Below, piece by piece: positions 1 through 7,213 of a stretch of 35,232 bases of DNA. Both the position numbers and the translations under genes were made by a program. Source of the stretch: Candidatus Uhrbacteria bacterium GW2011_GWE2_46_68 (GTDB lineage Bacteria > Patescibacteriota > Patescibacteriia > UBA9934 > GWF2-40-263); the NCBI GenBank assembly GCA_001002765.1, contig LCMS01000009.1, positions 1 through 35,232 on the forward strand. Reading direction: 5' to 3'. The notes below the pieces were generated by a model. That model was given only the letters and a program-made list of their open reading frames with translations. It did not search any database and was not told where the DNA came from. Numbering within the stretch: position 1 is the stretch's first letter; each line of letters begins with the position of its first letter.

Positions 1-32
1 ATCTGTTCCTTTGTGAATGTTCTTTTGCTCAT
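1..32 (-). CDS. Transposase N-terminus (partial, runs off the left edge)
   Basis: An ATG at 32-30 on the minus strand opens a reading frame beginning MSKRTFTKEQ, of which ten codons are in the window. The same start occurs at the right edge. The basic N-terminus fits an IS3-family OrfA or a single-ORF transposase, but too little is visible to prove the family. No good Shine-Dalgarno is visible. Confidence 0.5.
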   Translation of the reverse strand, partial: MSKRTFTKEQ

Positions 33-97
33 ATGATAGTAGTTTAACAGAATCAAAAAGCGGACACTTTTGTGTCCACTTTTTGGGGTACGGATCA
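1..97 (-). mobile_element. End of an IS3-like insertion sequence (5' end, truncated by window edge)
   Basis: These 97 bases are the exact reverse complement of 35134-35230, so the same element lies at both ends of the window. The element edge is at 97, where it ends in TCA (TGATCC in transposase orientation), fitting the TG...CA ends of IS3-type elements. Just inside is a hairpin (GGACAC, loop TTTT, GTGTCC, flanked by A and T runs) that could act as a terminator against read-in from outside. The transposase start follows and runs off the window. Family assignment is by end sequence and layout only. Confidence 0.7.
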
Positions 98-179
98 ATA
101 AGGACGTTTTTTGATAAGAGCTTCTTTACACTTTCTTCACGGGTGTTTTTTTATGCTGTTATCACTCTTGAAGAAAACT

Positions 180-2159
180 ATGCGACATATTTATCTATTT
201 CTCCGTCAACGGAAAAAAACTGCGATACTGGTCGGTATTTTATTGTTAGGGGGAAGCATTCTCTTGGTTCGAGCTTTCGGTCCGGATACCGCACAAGTGC
301 GCTACGTTCTTGAAGTCGCAGAGCAAGGAACGCTGACCACGAGCGTTTCGGGTACCGGACAGGTTCATGGTGAAGCGGAAATCGAGGTGAAGCCGGAAGT
401 ATCTGGCAAGATTGCTCAGTTCGTCGCAAAAAACGGGCAACAACTTGAAGAAGGTGACATCATTGCTATTCTTGATGCGAAAGATGCTCAAAAATCTGTT
501 CGTGACTCTCGAATTAACCTTGAAAGTGCACAAATCGCGTACGAAAAATTACTTGCCGATCCTGATACTCTTTCACGCCTTCAAGCGGAAAATGCTCTCG
601 CACAAGCGCAGAGAACGCTTAGTGATTTGGAAAACAGTCCTACTGATGAAAATCAAAATGATGCGCAAAGTGAAATTGATAACGCTGAGCGCACTCTTGC
701 GCAGGCCAAACGTAATCTCATCAAAGTGCAGACTTCGGCGGAACAGGATCTCGAATCGGCTTCCGAAAACGGCTACAACGTCGTGGCCGAAGCGTTCGCG
801 GACATTACCGACCTTATGACTGATCTGTCTGACTTCATTGGGACAGAACAGAGCGAAGAAGAATACATTGGCTATTATAACCTCATGGCCAGCTCTTCAT
901 ATTCCAACGATGTACTGAGTAATTACGAAACGGCACAGGATTCCTATGACGACGCTTGGTCTGCATTCCAAGATTCAAGCCGAGACAGCAGCGTGGAGGA
1001 AAAAACCGAGGTTATCACGCTCACACTTCACGTTGCCGAAGACATTTCCGACGTGCTCAACAGCATTCAAATTCTTCTCAATTACATCGAGGATAACGGC
1101 TACGAAAGTTCCGCTATCGCCGACCACATTAATGAGATGATAAAAATTGTTCCTGTGAATATCGTTACCGCAAACGGCATTATCAACTCCCTGCAATCTT
1201 CAGCAAATACCATTGAAGAAACGGGCTTGAGTGCACCAAACTCGATCGCAGATGCCGAAGATGCTGTTGAAGAAGCGGAAATCGGTCTTACAACCGCGCA
1301 AGAAAACTACGACGACATTATGGATGGCGCAGATGAAAATGAGATCTCTGAAGCCAAAGAAACGGTCGCCGAACGAGAACAACAACTGGCAAATCTTACT
1401 GTAGATACTGATGGTCTTGAAGTTCGCTCCCAGAAGCTGAGTCTTGAGAGTGCTCGCAATAAATATAACGATGCTCTTGAAGAATTGGAGGAGTATACGA
1501 TTCGCGCGCCAATTGGCGGAACGTTGGCAAACGCCAATTTGCATGTGGGAGAAATGGCATCGTCGGGCAGTGCACTCGCCATAATTGTTGCTGACCAATT
1601 CACGGCACAGATGACTTTAAACGAAGTTGATGTGGCAAAAGTCAGCATCGACGACCGTGTGACACTCACATTCGATGCGATTGAAGATTTGACCACAACC
1701 GGAAGAATCGTCCAAATTGACACCATCGGTACCGTGTCTCAAGGCGTTGTGAGCTATAACGTACTCATTGCCCTTGATACCGAAGATGAACGAGTGCTCT
1801 CCGGCATGAGTACAAACATCTCTATCATTACAAATATTCGACAAAATGTCGTTGTGATTTCAAATAGTGCAGTGAAGTCATCTGGTGATTCCTTTTACGT
1901 TGAGGTTTTTGACGGTGTAATGGAAACTGCAGAAATGCAAGGTGTCACATCAAATACACCGCCGCGCCAAGTGACTGTAGAAGTGGGTCTTTCCAGTGAT
2001 ACACAAACGGAAATCGTCTCCGGCTTAAACGCAGGAGAGTATGTCATAACAAGGACGGTAACGAATACGACAACCTCAACATCCGTCTCATCTGCTCCAA
2101 GCTTATTGGATAGCGGGGGTGGCCCTTCGGGTGGATTTGGCGACTCGTTCCCTCGCTAA
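180..2159 (+). CDS. HlyD/MacA-like periplasmic adaptor (membrane fusion protein), extra-long coiled coil
   Basis: This is a membrane-fusion-type adaptor expected to work with the ABC transporter encoded just downstream. From ATG 180 it has 659 residues: a membrane anchor (about 13-31), the first half of a lipoyl/barrel-sandwich domain (about 65-100), a long acidic helical region (about 105-435), the second lipoyl half (TIRAPIGGTL at about 440), a beta-barrel and a membrane-proximal domain, then a Gly/Ser-rich tail (GGGPSGGFG). Family members usually have 350-450 residues, so the helical insert is unusually long. ATG 153 (in frame) is an alternative start; neither has a strong Shine-Dalgarno. 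The IS edge lies only 83 bp upstream, so the native promoter may be displaced. The next gene starts 4 bp downstream. Confidence 0.85.
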   Translation: MRHIYLFLRQRKKTAILVGILLLGGSILLVRAFGPDTAQVRYVLEVAEQGTLTTSVSGTGQVHGEAEIEVKPEVSGKIAQFVAKNGQQLEEGDIIAILDAKDAQKSVRDSRINLESAQIAYEKLLADPDTLSRLQAENALAQAQRTLSDLENSPTDENQNDAQSEIDNAERTLAQAKRNLIKVQTSAEQDLESASENGYNVVAEAFADITDLMTDLSDFIGTEQSEEEYIGYYNLMASSSYSNDVLSNYETAQDSYDDAWSAFQDSSRDSSVEEKTEVITLTLHVAEDISDVLNSIQILLNYIEDNGYESSAIADHINEMIKIVPVNIVTANGIINSLQSSANTIEETGLSAPNSIADAEDAVEEAEIGLTTAQENYDDIMDGADENEISEAKETVAEREQQLANLTVDTDGLEVRSQKLSLESARNKYNDALEELEEYTIRAPIGGTLANANLHVGEMASSGSALAIIVADQFTAQMTLNEVDVAKVSIDDRVTLTFDAIEDLTTTGRIVQIDTIGTVSQGVVSYNVLIALDTEDERVLSGMSTNISIITNIRQNVVVISNSAVKSSGDSFYVEVFDGVMETAEMQGVTSNTPPRQVTVEVGLSSDTQTEIVSGLNAGEYVITRTVTNTTTSTSVSSAPSLLDSGGGPSGGFGDSFPR

Positions 2160-2163
2160 ACGT

Positions 2164-2844
2164 ATGATTGAAGTAAAAAACGTTAGTAAAACGTATGTAA
2201 CCGGCGCGGGATCCTTTGATGCTCTTAAAGAGGTAAGCTTCACTATCCTCGACGGAGATTTTGTGGCCATCATGGGACCTTCTGGTTCGGGCAAAAGCAC
2301 GCTCATGCATATTTTGGGAGCACTTGATACGCCAACGAGCGGAACCTACGTTCTCAACGGAAAAGATGTGTCTACATTGTCGGAAGATGAATTGGCGGAC
2401 ATTCGCCGCGAGCACATTGGATTCGTCTTTCAGTCGTTCAACCTCCTGCCGCGCGCAAGCGCTCTGCGTAATGTGACGCTCCCTCTTGTTTACAAACGGA
2501 TTCCTAAAGAAGAACGTGAAAAAATTGCTACCATAGCTTTGAGGTCCGCAGGACTGGATGATCAATATTTCCACCATCTCTCCAATCAATTATCCGGCGG
2601 TCAAATTCAACGTGTAGCGATCGCTCGTGCGCTTGTAAACCAGCCGTCTCTCATTCTTGCCGATGAGCCGACGGGAAACTTGGACACACATACAGGGCAA
2701 ATTGTTCTCGAAACGTTTCGAAAACTCAATCGTGAGGAGAAACGCACAATTATTCTCATTACGCATGAGCATGATGTTGCCAAACACGCAGACCGAATCA
2801 TATTCATTCGCGATGGAAAAATCGAAAGCGACAAACCTGTATGA
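2164..2844 (+). CDS. MacB/LolD-type ABC transporter ATPase
   Basis: The product is the cytoplasmic nucleotide-binding subunit that powers the adaptor-permease complex encoded around it. The 226 residues show Walker A GPSGSGKS (38-45), a Q-loop (FVFQSFN), the signature LSGGQIQRVAIARAL (near 140), Walker B LILADEPTGNLD and the H-loop THEH. These are the hallmarks of the LolD/MacB/FtsE group of mechanotransmitting ABC ATPases. The start is set at the ATG 4 bp after the adaptor stop, because upstream in-frame starts lie inside the adaptor gene. The stop overlaps the permease start as ATGA, indicating translational coupling. The substrate is unknown. Confidence 0.93.
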   Translation: MIEVKNVSKTYVTGAGSFDALKEVSFTILDGDFVAIMGPSGSGKSTLMHILGALDTPTSGTYVLNGKDVSTLSEDELADIRREHIGFVFQSFNLLPRASALRNVTLPLVYKRIPKEEREKIATIALRSAGLDDQYFHHLSNQLSGGQIQRVAIARALVNQPSLILADEPTGNLDTHTGQIVLETFRKLNREEKRTIILITHEHDVAKHADRIIFIRDGKIESDKPV

Positions 2845-4061
2845 TTATTTCTGACTTACTCGAAGAAACATTTCTCGCGCTTTCCAGTAACAAGGTGCGC
2901 TCTGGCTTGACGACCCTCGGCATCATTATTGGCATTAGTTCTGTGATCACCATGGTATCCATCGGGCAAGGATCTCAAACATCCATTCAGACCAGCATTC
3001 AATCCATTGGTGCAAACCTCATCCAAGTTCAACCGGGATCGCAACGCTCATTTGGAGGTATTGCTACCCAGCGCGGTTCAGCGAAGTCTTTAACCACGGA
3101 AGATGCACAAGCAATCGCAGATGAAATCTCGGTAGCTCAAGCCGTCGCACCAGAGGTGAGCTCGCGGTATCAGGTGGCAGCCAAAGGAACGAATACAAAT
3201 ACGTCTATTGTCGGTACGACATCCAGCTATACGGAGGTACGAAACGTGCAGGTGGCCGAAGGAAGCTTTATTACCGATCAACAACAGTCAAGTATGGCCA
3301 AAGTGGCAGTTCTTGGCCCTACAGTGAGCACAGATCTCTTCGGGGAGGGTGTGATCCCCGTTGGCCAAACGATTCGTATCAACGGAAGCCAGTTTACCGT
3401 CATTGGAGTCACTGTCGTAAAAGGTGGAAATTCATTCTCAAGCCAAGATGACATGATCTTTATACCCCTCTCAACGGCACAGCGATACTTCTCCGGCGAC
3501 GAGTATGTGACGAATATCTCCGTACAGGCAACGAGTGAAAAAACGGTTGATCAACTGGAAACCGAGATCACTAACCTGTTATTGAGTCGTCACACGATCA
3601 GTGATTCGGCCTCTGCGGATTTCAGCCTCCTCAACCAAGCTGACATCATTGCTACGGCTTCAAGCGTTACGGAAACGTTTACGATGCTTCTTGCCGCCGT
3701 TGCTGGGATTTCTCTTGTCGTCGGAGGCATCGGTATCATGAACATGATGTTGACGAGTGTCACGGAACGCACGAAAGAAATCGGCTTGCGCAAGGCGATT
3801 GGTGCCAAACGCCAGGAAATCGAACAACAATTTCTCGTTGAATCAGTCGTACTTACACTTGCGGGCGGAATCATCGGCATCGCGCTTGGTCTTGGTATTT
3901 CCTTCGTTGTCTCCGCGATTGGAATTGTCAACACGAGCGTCTCATGGTCGTCAGTTCTCCTTGCATTCGGCGTCTCAGCCACCATCGGTATTGTCTTCGG
4001 ATACTACCCGGCCCGTCGTGCCGCAGGACTGAACCCCATCGTGGCCTTACGTTATGAATAA
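2841..4061 (+). CDS. MacB/FtsX-family ABC transporter permease
   Basis: The product is the membrane subunit of the exporter. The 406 residues have the MacB topology: one N-terminal transmembrane helix (about 19-42, GLTTLGIIIGISSVI), a large extracytoplasmic MacB_PCD-type domain (about 50-270), then an FtsX-type domain with three helices (about 283-310, 330-355 and 370-395). The conserved ERTKEIGLRKAIGAK segment lies after the second helix. The short C-terminus ends in PIVALRYE, typical of this family. The ATG overlaps the ATPase stop by 4 bp. No outer-membrane channel gene is present, fitting a cell envelope without a TolC partner (inference). Confidence 0.92.
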   Translation: MIISDLLEETFLALSSNKVRSGLTTLGIIIGISSVITMVSIGQGSQTSIQTSIQSIGANLIQVQPGSQRSFGGIATQRGSAKSLTTEDAQAIADEISVAQAVAPEVSSRYQVAAKGTNTNTSIVGTTSSYTEVRNVQVAEGSFITDQQQSSMAKVAVLGPTVSTDLFGEGVIPVGQTIRINGSQFTVIGVTVVKGGNSFSSQDDMIFIPLSTAQRYFSGDEYVTNISVQATSEKTVDQLETEITNLLLSRHTISDSASADFSLLNQADIIATASSVTETFTMLLAAVAGISLVVGGIGIMNMMLTSVTERTKEIGLRKAIGAKRQEIEQQFLVESVVLTLAGGIIGIALGLGISFVVSAIGIVNTSVSWSSVLLAFGVSATIGIVFGYYPARRAAGLNPIVALRYE

Positions 4062-4080
4062 TTCTTTATCCTTTGTTCCT

Positions 4081-4548
4081 ATGAAAAAAATTCTTCTCTG
4101 TATCATTGCTACAGCCGTCATCGTGGGTGGAGGTGCCTTCTTTGGTGGCATACAGTATGCCAAATTGCAAACCACAGATATGGGTGACATTGCGTCGCGC
4201 TTTAGCAACCTCGACGCAAGCCAGAGATCCGGGATGTCCGGAGGGCCGGGTGGTTTCACACGAAGCCAAGCTGGGGGTGGCGGGTTTGTGAGTGGAGAGA
4301 TTCTCTCGCTCGACGCCGAAAGCATGACAATCGAGTTGCCAGACGGCGGTTCCAAGCTGATCTTCTTCTCGGATGCCTCAAAGATTAACAAAATGACGGA
4401 AAGTTCCTCGGTAGATATGGCGACGGGAATGACGATCACCATCACAGGAACGAGCAACGACGACGGGAGCGTGACAGCGAGCACGATTCAGATTCTTCCA
4501 GAAGGCTCTTCGTTCAGCACTCCTCCCACAAATCCGACAACGGAATAA
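4081..4548 (+). CDS. Secreted or anchored DUF5666-like protein of the exporter operon
   Basis: A 155-residue protein starting MKKILLCIIATAVIVGGG, a signal peptide or N-terminal anchor, then a Gly-rich linker (GGPGGF) and one small beta-rich domain (about 72-150: GEILSLDAESMTIELPDGG, then TITGTSNDDGSVTASTIQI) that resembles the OB-like DUF5666 fold. An ATG at 4054 overlapping the permease stop would add nine residues; 4081 is preferred because it gives a canonical signal start. Its position as last gene of the exporter operon suggests an accessory or cargo-binding role outside the membrane. The Gly-rich stretch echoes the adaptor's C-terminal tail. The domain call is from memory. Confidence 0.65.
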   Translation: MKKILLCIIATAVIVGGGAFFGGIQYAKLQTTDMGDIASRFSNLDASQRSGMSGGPGGFTRSQAGGGGFVSGEILSLDAESMTIELPDGGSKLIFFSDASKINKMTESSSVDMATGMTITITGTSNDDGSVTASTIQILPEGSSFSTPPTNPTTE

Positions 4549-4563
4549 CTCGTTCTTCGCCTA

Positions 4564-4602
4564 TATATAAAACCCAACACAAAAAGTGTTGGGTTTTATA
4601 TA
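4564..4602. terminator. Long perfect hairpin terminator after the exporter operon
   Basis: Perfect 17-bp inverted repeat (4564-4580 with 4586-4602) around an AAAAA loop. The GC part of the stem is ACCCAACAC/GTGTTGGGT and the outer part is AT-rich, so it can act in both directions: for the exporter operon on the plus strand, and for minus-strand transcripts coming past the tRNA relic at 4615-4637. Confidence 0.85.
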
Positions 4603-4614
4603 ACAATCTTATTT

Positions 4615-4637
4615 TGCCTAGGATGGGGATCGAACCG
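4615..4637 (-). pseudogene. tRNA 3'-end relic (T loop and acceptor strand only)
   Basis: Read on the minus strand, GGTTCGATCCCCAT is followed by CCTAGGC and A. This has the layout of a T-loop (TTCGATC), the 3' T-stem strand, a 7-nt acceptor strand and a discriminator, without CCA. No matching 5' acceptor (GCCTAGG) or anticodon arm is found upstream on this strand, so it is not a complete tRNA. It is followed directly by the hairpin at 4564-4602. Between here and 4792 lie only nested short inverted repeats (ATCGAACC 4629-4636 with GGTTCGAT 4699-4706; GGACG/CGTCC inside) and no convincing gene. Confidence 0.45.
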
Positions 4638-4792
4638 AAAAAATACAGCGAATTTTGAATTTCGGACGTGAAAAATTCAACTAGTTTGCGTCCCATGTGG
4701 TTCGATTTTTTAGACAGTCTGCCAAAGGTCGCTATTTGCTCAATCCTTAAACAAAAAATCGCCATTTTGAATGACGACTTTTTGACAAGGTA

Positions 4793-4808
4793 TGTGGGTC
4801 TCCCCACA
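4793..4808 (-). terminator. Hairpin just downstream of tRNA-Gln(CUG)
   Basis: A 6-bp stem TGTGGG/CCCACA with a 4-nt loop lies 10 nt after the tRNA 3' end on the minus strand. A short T-containing stretch follows but no clean T run, so it may be a weak terminator or a processing signal. Confidence 0.4.
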
Positions 4809-4818
4809 GGCCTTCTCA

Positions 4819-4892
4819 TGGTTCCCGGACAGGGATTCGAACCCCGATTGCCAGGGCCAGAACCTGGCGTCCTGCCTTTAGACGATCCGGGA
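4819..4892 (-). tRNA. tRNA-Gln (anticodon CUG), CCA encoded
   Basis: A complete cloverleaf reads on the minus strand. The acceptor TCCCGGA pairs with TCCGGGA, the anticodon stem CCAGG/CCTGG encloses the loop TTCTGGC (anticodon CTG), and the T arm contains GGTTCGAATCC. Discriminator A and CCA are encoded. It is closely similar to the tRNA-Gln(UUG) at 28673, differing mainly in the anticodon and variable region, so the two are paralogues that together read both Gln codons. Confidence 0.95.
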
Positions 4893-4923
4893 ATGATCAT
4901 CTTCTCTGGTAAAAGATACGCGG

Positions 4924-4953
4924 AGCATAGCATCCAAAAAATCCCACTGTCAA
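4924..4953 (-). promoter_or_regulatory. Promoter of tRNA-Gln(CUG)
   Basis: Minus-strand -35 TTGACA (4953-4948), 18-bp spacer, -10 TATGCT (4929-4924). The predicted start is about 25 nt before the tRNA. The -35 element directly abuts the dnaX stop codon. Confidence 0.75.
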
Positions 4954-6489
4954 TCAAACCACCGCACCCCCAAACTCTTCCAACAATTGTGAAGCAGTCT
5001 CCTCGGCTTGCGCTTGACGATACACTCCCCGCACAAAAAGCGGTTCTCCGTAAATCTGTTTCAAAATATCTCCCAGCACACGTCGATTTTTTTCTTGATT
5101 CAAAGTCTCGGCATAAAACGCATAATCAAAACTCATTTCAATTTCATTGCCTTCCACCTTTTCCAGACTTCCGGACTGAATCACCAAGGGTAAAGACCCA
5201 TGACTTGCCTTTAGTTCTTCAAAAACCCGATCCCATTTTACCTTGATCTCATCCAAAGAAAGCTTGCTGATAAAAGAAGATGAGGACTTGCTCGTTGGTG
5301 CCGGAGATTCTTCTTTTTCCTCCTCCTTCGAACCCTTAGAAACCGGCGGGGCTGAAGGTGGATCTTTTTTCTCCAGTTCTTTTTTTGAAACGTATTCTCG
5401 CTCCCCTTCTCCGCATAAACGGACAATGGCAAGCTCCACGGGAAGTTGTGGAATTTTTTCTGTTTTCAAATATCGTCGCGCCGTCAAAAACGCTTCAATG
5501 GCTGTCATCGCTTCTTGTGTTCCCAGTGCCGTCACAAGCGCATCAAACCGTTCTTTTACACTCTCCCCGCTATCCACAAGGTCTGCTTGACTTTGCCCCA
5601 TGTGCGCCAAAAGCACCTGACGCAACAAATCAATAACCTCGTCCAAAAACGCAGGAAAATCCACTCCTTGTTCAATATATTGATTGCAAAGCTCAATCGC
5701 GCGGAGTGCATTTTTTTGCGCGAGCGCATCCAAAAAATCCAAAACAAACGATTGTGTGGTGGAAGGAAGGACCAAAGAAGCCTCTTCCCATCCGATTTCT
5801 TTTTCCCCAAGTGCAAGCAATTGACCGAGTAAACTTTCTGCGTCTCGTACGCACCCTTCCGCGTGTCGTGCAATTTCATGCAACACTTCTTTGTCCACCT
5901 TTATTTTTTCCGCTTTGGTAATGGTTTCCAAACGCGCCACCATTTCCGCTGATGTCACACGTCGGAAATCAAATCGCTGACAACGGCTGATAATCGTTTG
6001 CGGCACTTTATGAATTTCAGTCGTTGCCAAAATAAAAATCACATGGGCCGGTGGTTCTTCCAAAGTTTTCAAAAGTGCATTAAATGAGGAGGTCGAAAGC
6101 ATATGCACTTCGTCGATGATATACACCTTATACTTCCACTTATTGGGAGCAAAACGAACGCTCTTGATAATATTCTCGCGAACATTTTCCACATCCGTAT
6201 GCGATGCCGCATCTATTTCAAATACATCGATCATGGATCCGCGCGAAAATTCTTCACACGCCTCACAGTTTCCGCACGGCTCTCCTTTTTTAGGATGTAT
6301 GCAATTCACTGATTTGGCGATAAGTCGCGCAATGGTGGTTTTCCCCACACCTCGAGGTCCGGTAAACACATAAGCATGCGCCACCTTGCCCTGCTGCAAC
6401 TGATTCAAAATCGTCCGCTTGATATGATCTTGCGAAATAACTTCAGCAAACGTGGATGGACGATAGGTGCGATAGAGAGCTTGAGACAT
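4954..6489 (-). CDS. dnaX: DNA polymerase III subunit gamma/tau
   Basis: Clamp-loader ATPase subunit that loads the beta clamp during replication. The 511-residue product has Walker A GPRGVGKT (44-51), the zinc module cysteines 63, 72, 75 and 78, Walker B DEVH (126-129), the SRC motif (168-170) and the domain III helical collar. A Pro/Lys/Glu/Ser-rich linker (about 375-415) leads to a short C-terminal domain. It is shorter than E. coli tau (643), which is common in small genomes. The start is MSQALYRTYRP at 6489; an in-frame TTG at 6504 would add five unlikely residues. No Shine-Dalgarno is seen. A GGGAT/ATCCC stem-loop lies at 6508-6521 in the leader. Confidence 0.96.
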   Translation of the reverse strand: MSQALYRTYRPSTFAEVISQDHIKRTILNQLQQGKVAHAYVFTGPRGVGKTTIARLIAKSVNCIHPKKGEPCGNCEACEEFSRGSMIDVFEIDAASHTDVENVRENIIKSVRFAPNKWKYKVYIIDEVHMLSTSSFNALLKTLEEPPAHVIFILATTEIHKVPQTIISRCQRFDFRRVTSAEMVARLETITKAEKIKVDKEVLHEIARHAEGCVRDAESLLGQLLALGEKEIGWEEASLVLPSTTQSFVLDFLDALAQKNALRAIELCNQYIEQGVDFPAFLDEVIDLLRQVLLAHMGQSQADLVDSGESVKERFDALVTALGTQEAMTAIEAFLTARRYLKTEKIPQLPVELAIVRLCGEGEREYVSKKELEKKDPPSAPPVSKGSKEEEKEESPAPTSKSSSSFISKLSLDEIKVKWDRVFEELKASHGSLPLVIQSGSLEKVEGNEIEMSFDYAFYAETLNQEKNRRVLGDILKQIYGEPLFVRGVYRQAQAEETASQLLEEFGGAVV

Positions 6490-6584
6490 AATGTAACAAC
6501 GCAAAGAGGGATAAGCATCCCCCTTTTATTTTTTTACCATGACCTAAGTTTCGACAAAGTTAGACGCCAAATACGCACAGTATA

Positions 6585-7205
6585 CTATTGTTTCTTCATG
6601 ATTGTTTCCACCGCAGCCCAACGACTGCCGCCGGATTTCGGAATCGCCAAAACAACCGGGTCTCCCACTACTCCACGATGATAGCTGATACTTGCGGGCA
6701 AGACCTGATACATCACTTCTTCCGCTGTTACGACATGAACTTGCGCCTCTTCATCATACGACAGCACCCCTACAATACGCCGCCGCTCAATCGGTCGAAT
6801 TTGTTTAAACACGTGCGTCCCATCCGCCTGTAAGGTGAGCTTTAAAATATCCCCCTCAACCAGCCGTGACTTGGACGCATAATTGGGCGGCACGGGATAC
6901 ACATGTCCATCCTCTCCCACCATATTCGTTCCATCAAACACTCCTTCCAACACGCGTGTGCCCATAGCCTCATCTTTTTGCCTCATAAAAACACTTTTTG
7001 TGGAGAGAAGTTGCGCCAACTGTTGTTTGGCGTTTGATGTCTCGTTTTGTTCCAGCAGTTCCATCACATATCCAAGACTTTCATGAACGTGACGCAGCAT
7101 GCGCAGGGCCAATTCTTGTCGGGAATACGAGGCATCCACAGCTTCTCCCTCGGCAGCTTCAGGTTCAAAAAGATTGTCTTGTGATATTTGTTCGTCTTCA
7201 AACAT
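6585..7205 (-). CDS. Conserved hypothetical protein, last gene of the VirD4-like ATPase operon
   Basis: A soluble 206-residue protein that I cannot assign to a named family. The N-terminal third is acidic and helical (SRQELALRMLRHVHESLGYVMELLEQ, about 28-75). The C-terminal part (about 83-206) is beta-rich with paired segments such as RVLEGVFDG, HVYPVPPNYASKSRLVEGD and IVGVLSYD, which resemble small OB- or SH3-like folds. It has no signal peptide or membrane segment. The start lies 8 bp after the upstream ATPase stop, so the two are co-transcribed and probably function together (inference). No clear terminator follows before dnaX. Confidence 0.8.
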   Translation of the reverse strand: MFEDEQISQDNLFEPEAAEGEAVDASYSRQELALRMLRHVHESLGYVMELLEQNETSNAKQQLAQLLSTKSVFMRQKDEAMGTRVLEGVFDGTNMVGEDGHVYPVPPNYASKSRLVEGDILKLTLQADGTHVFKQIRPIERRRIVGVLSYDEEAQVHVVTAEEVMYQVLPASISYHRGVVGDPVVLAIPKSGGSRWAAVETIMKKQ

Positions 7206-7213
7206 AAAAATGA

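Noticed and set aside
4668-5246. Plus-strand reading frame of 192 codons
   Set aside because: It overlaps tRNA-Gln(CUG) and the end of dnaX on the other strand and shows no protein-like pattern.
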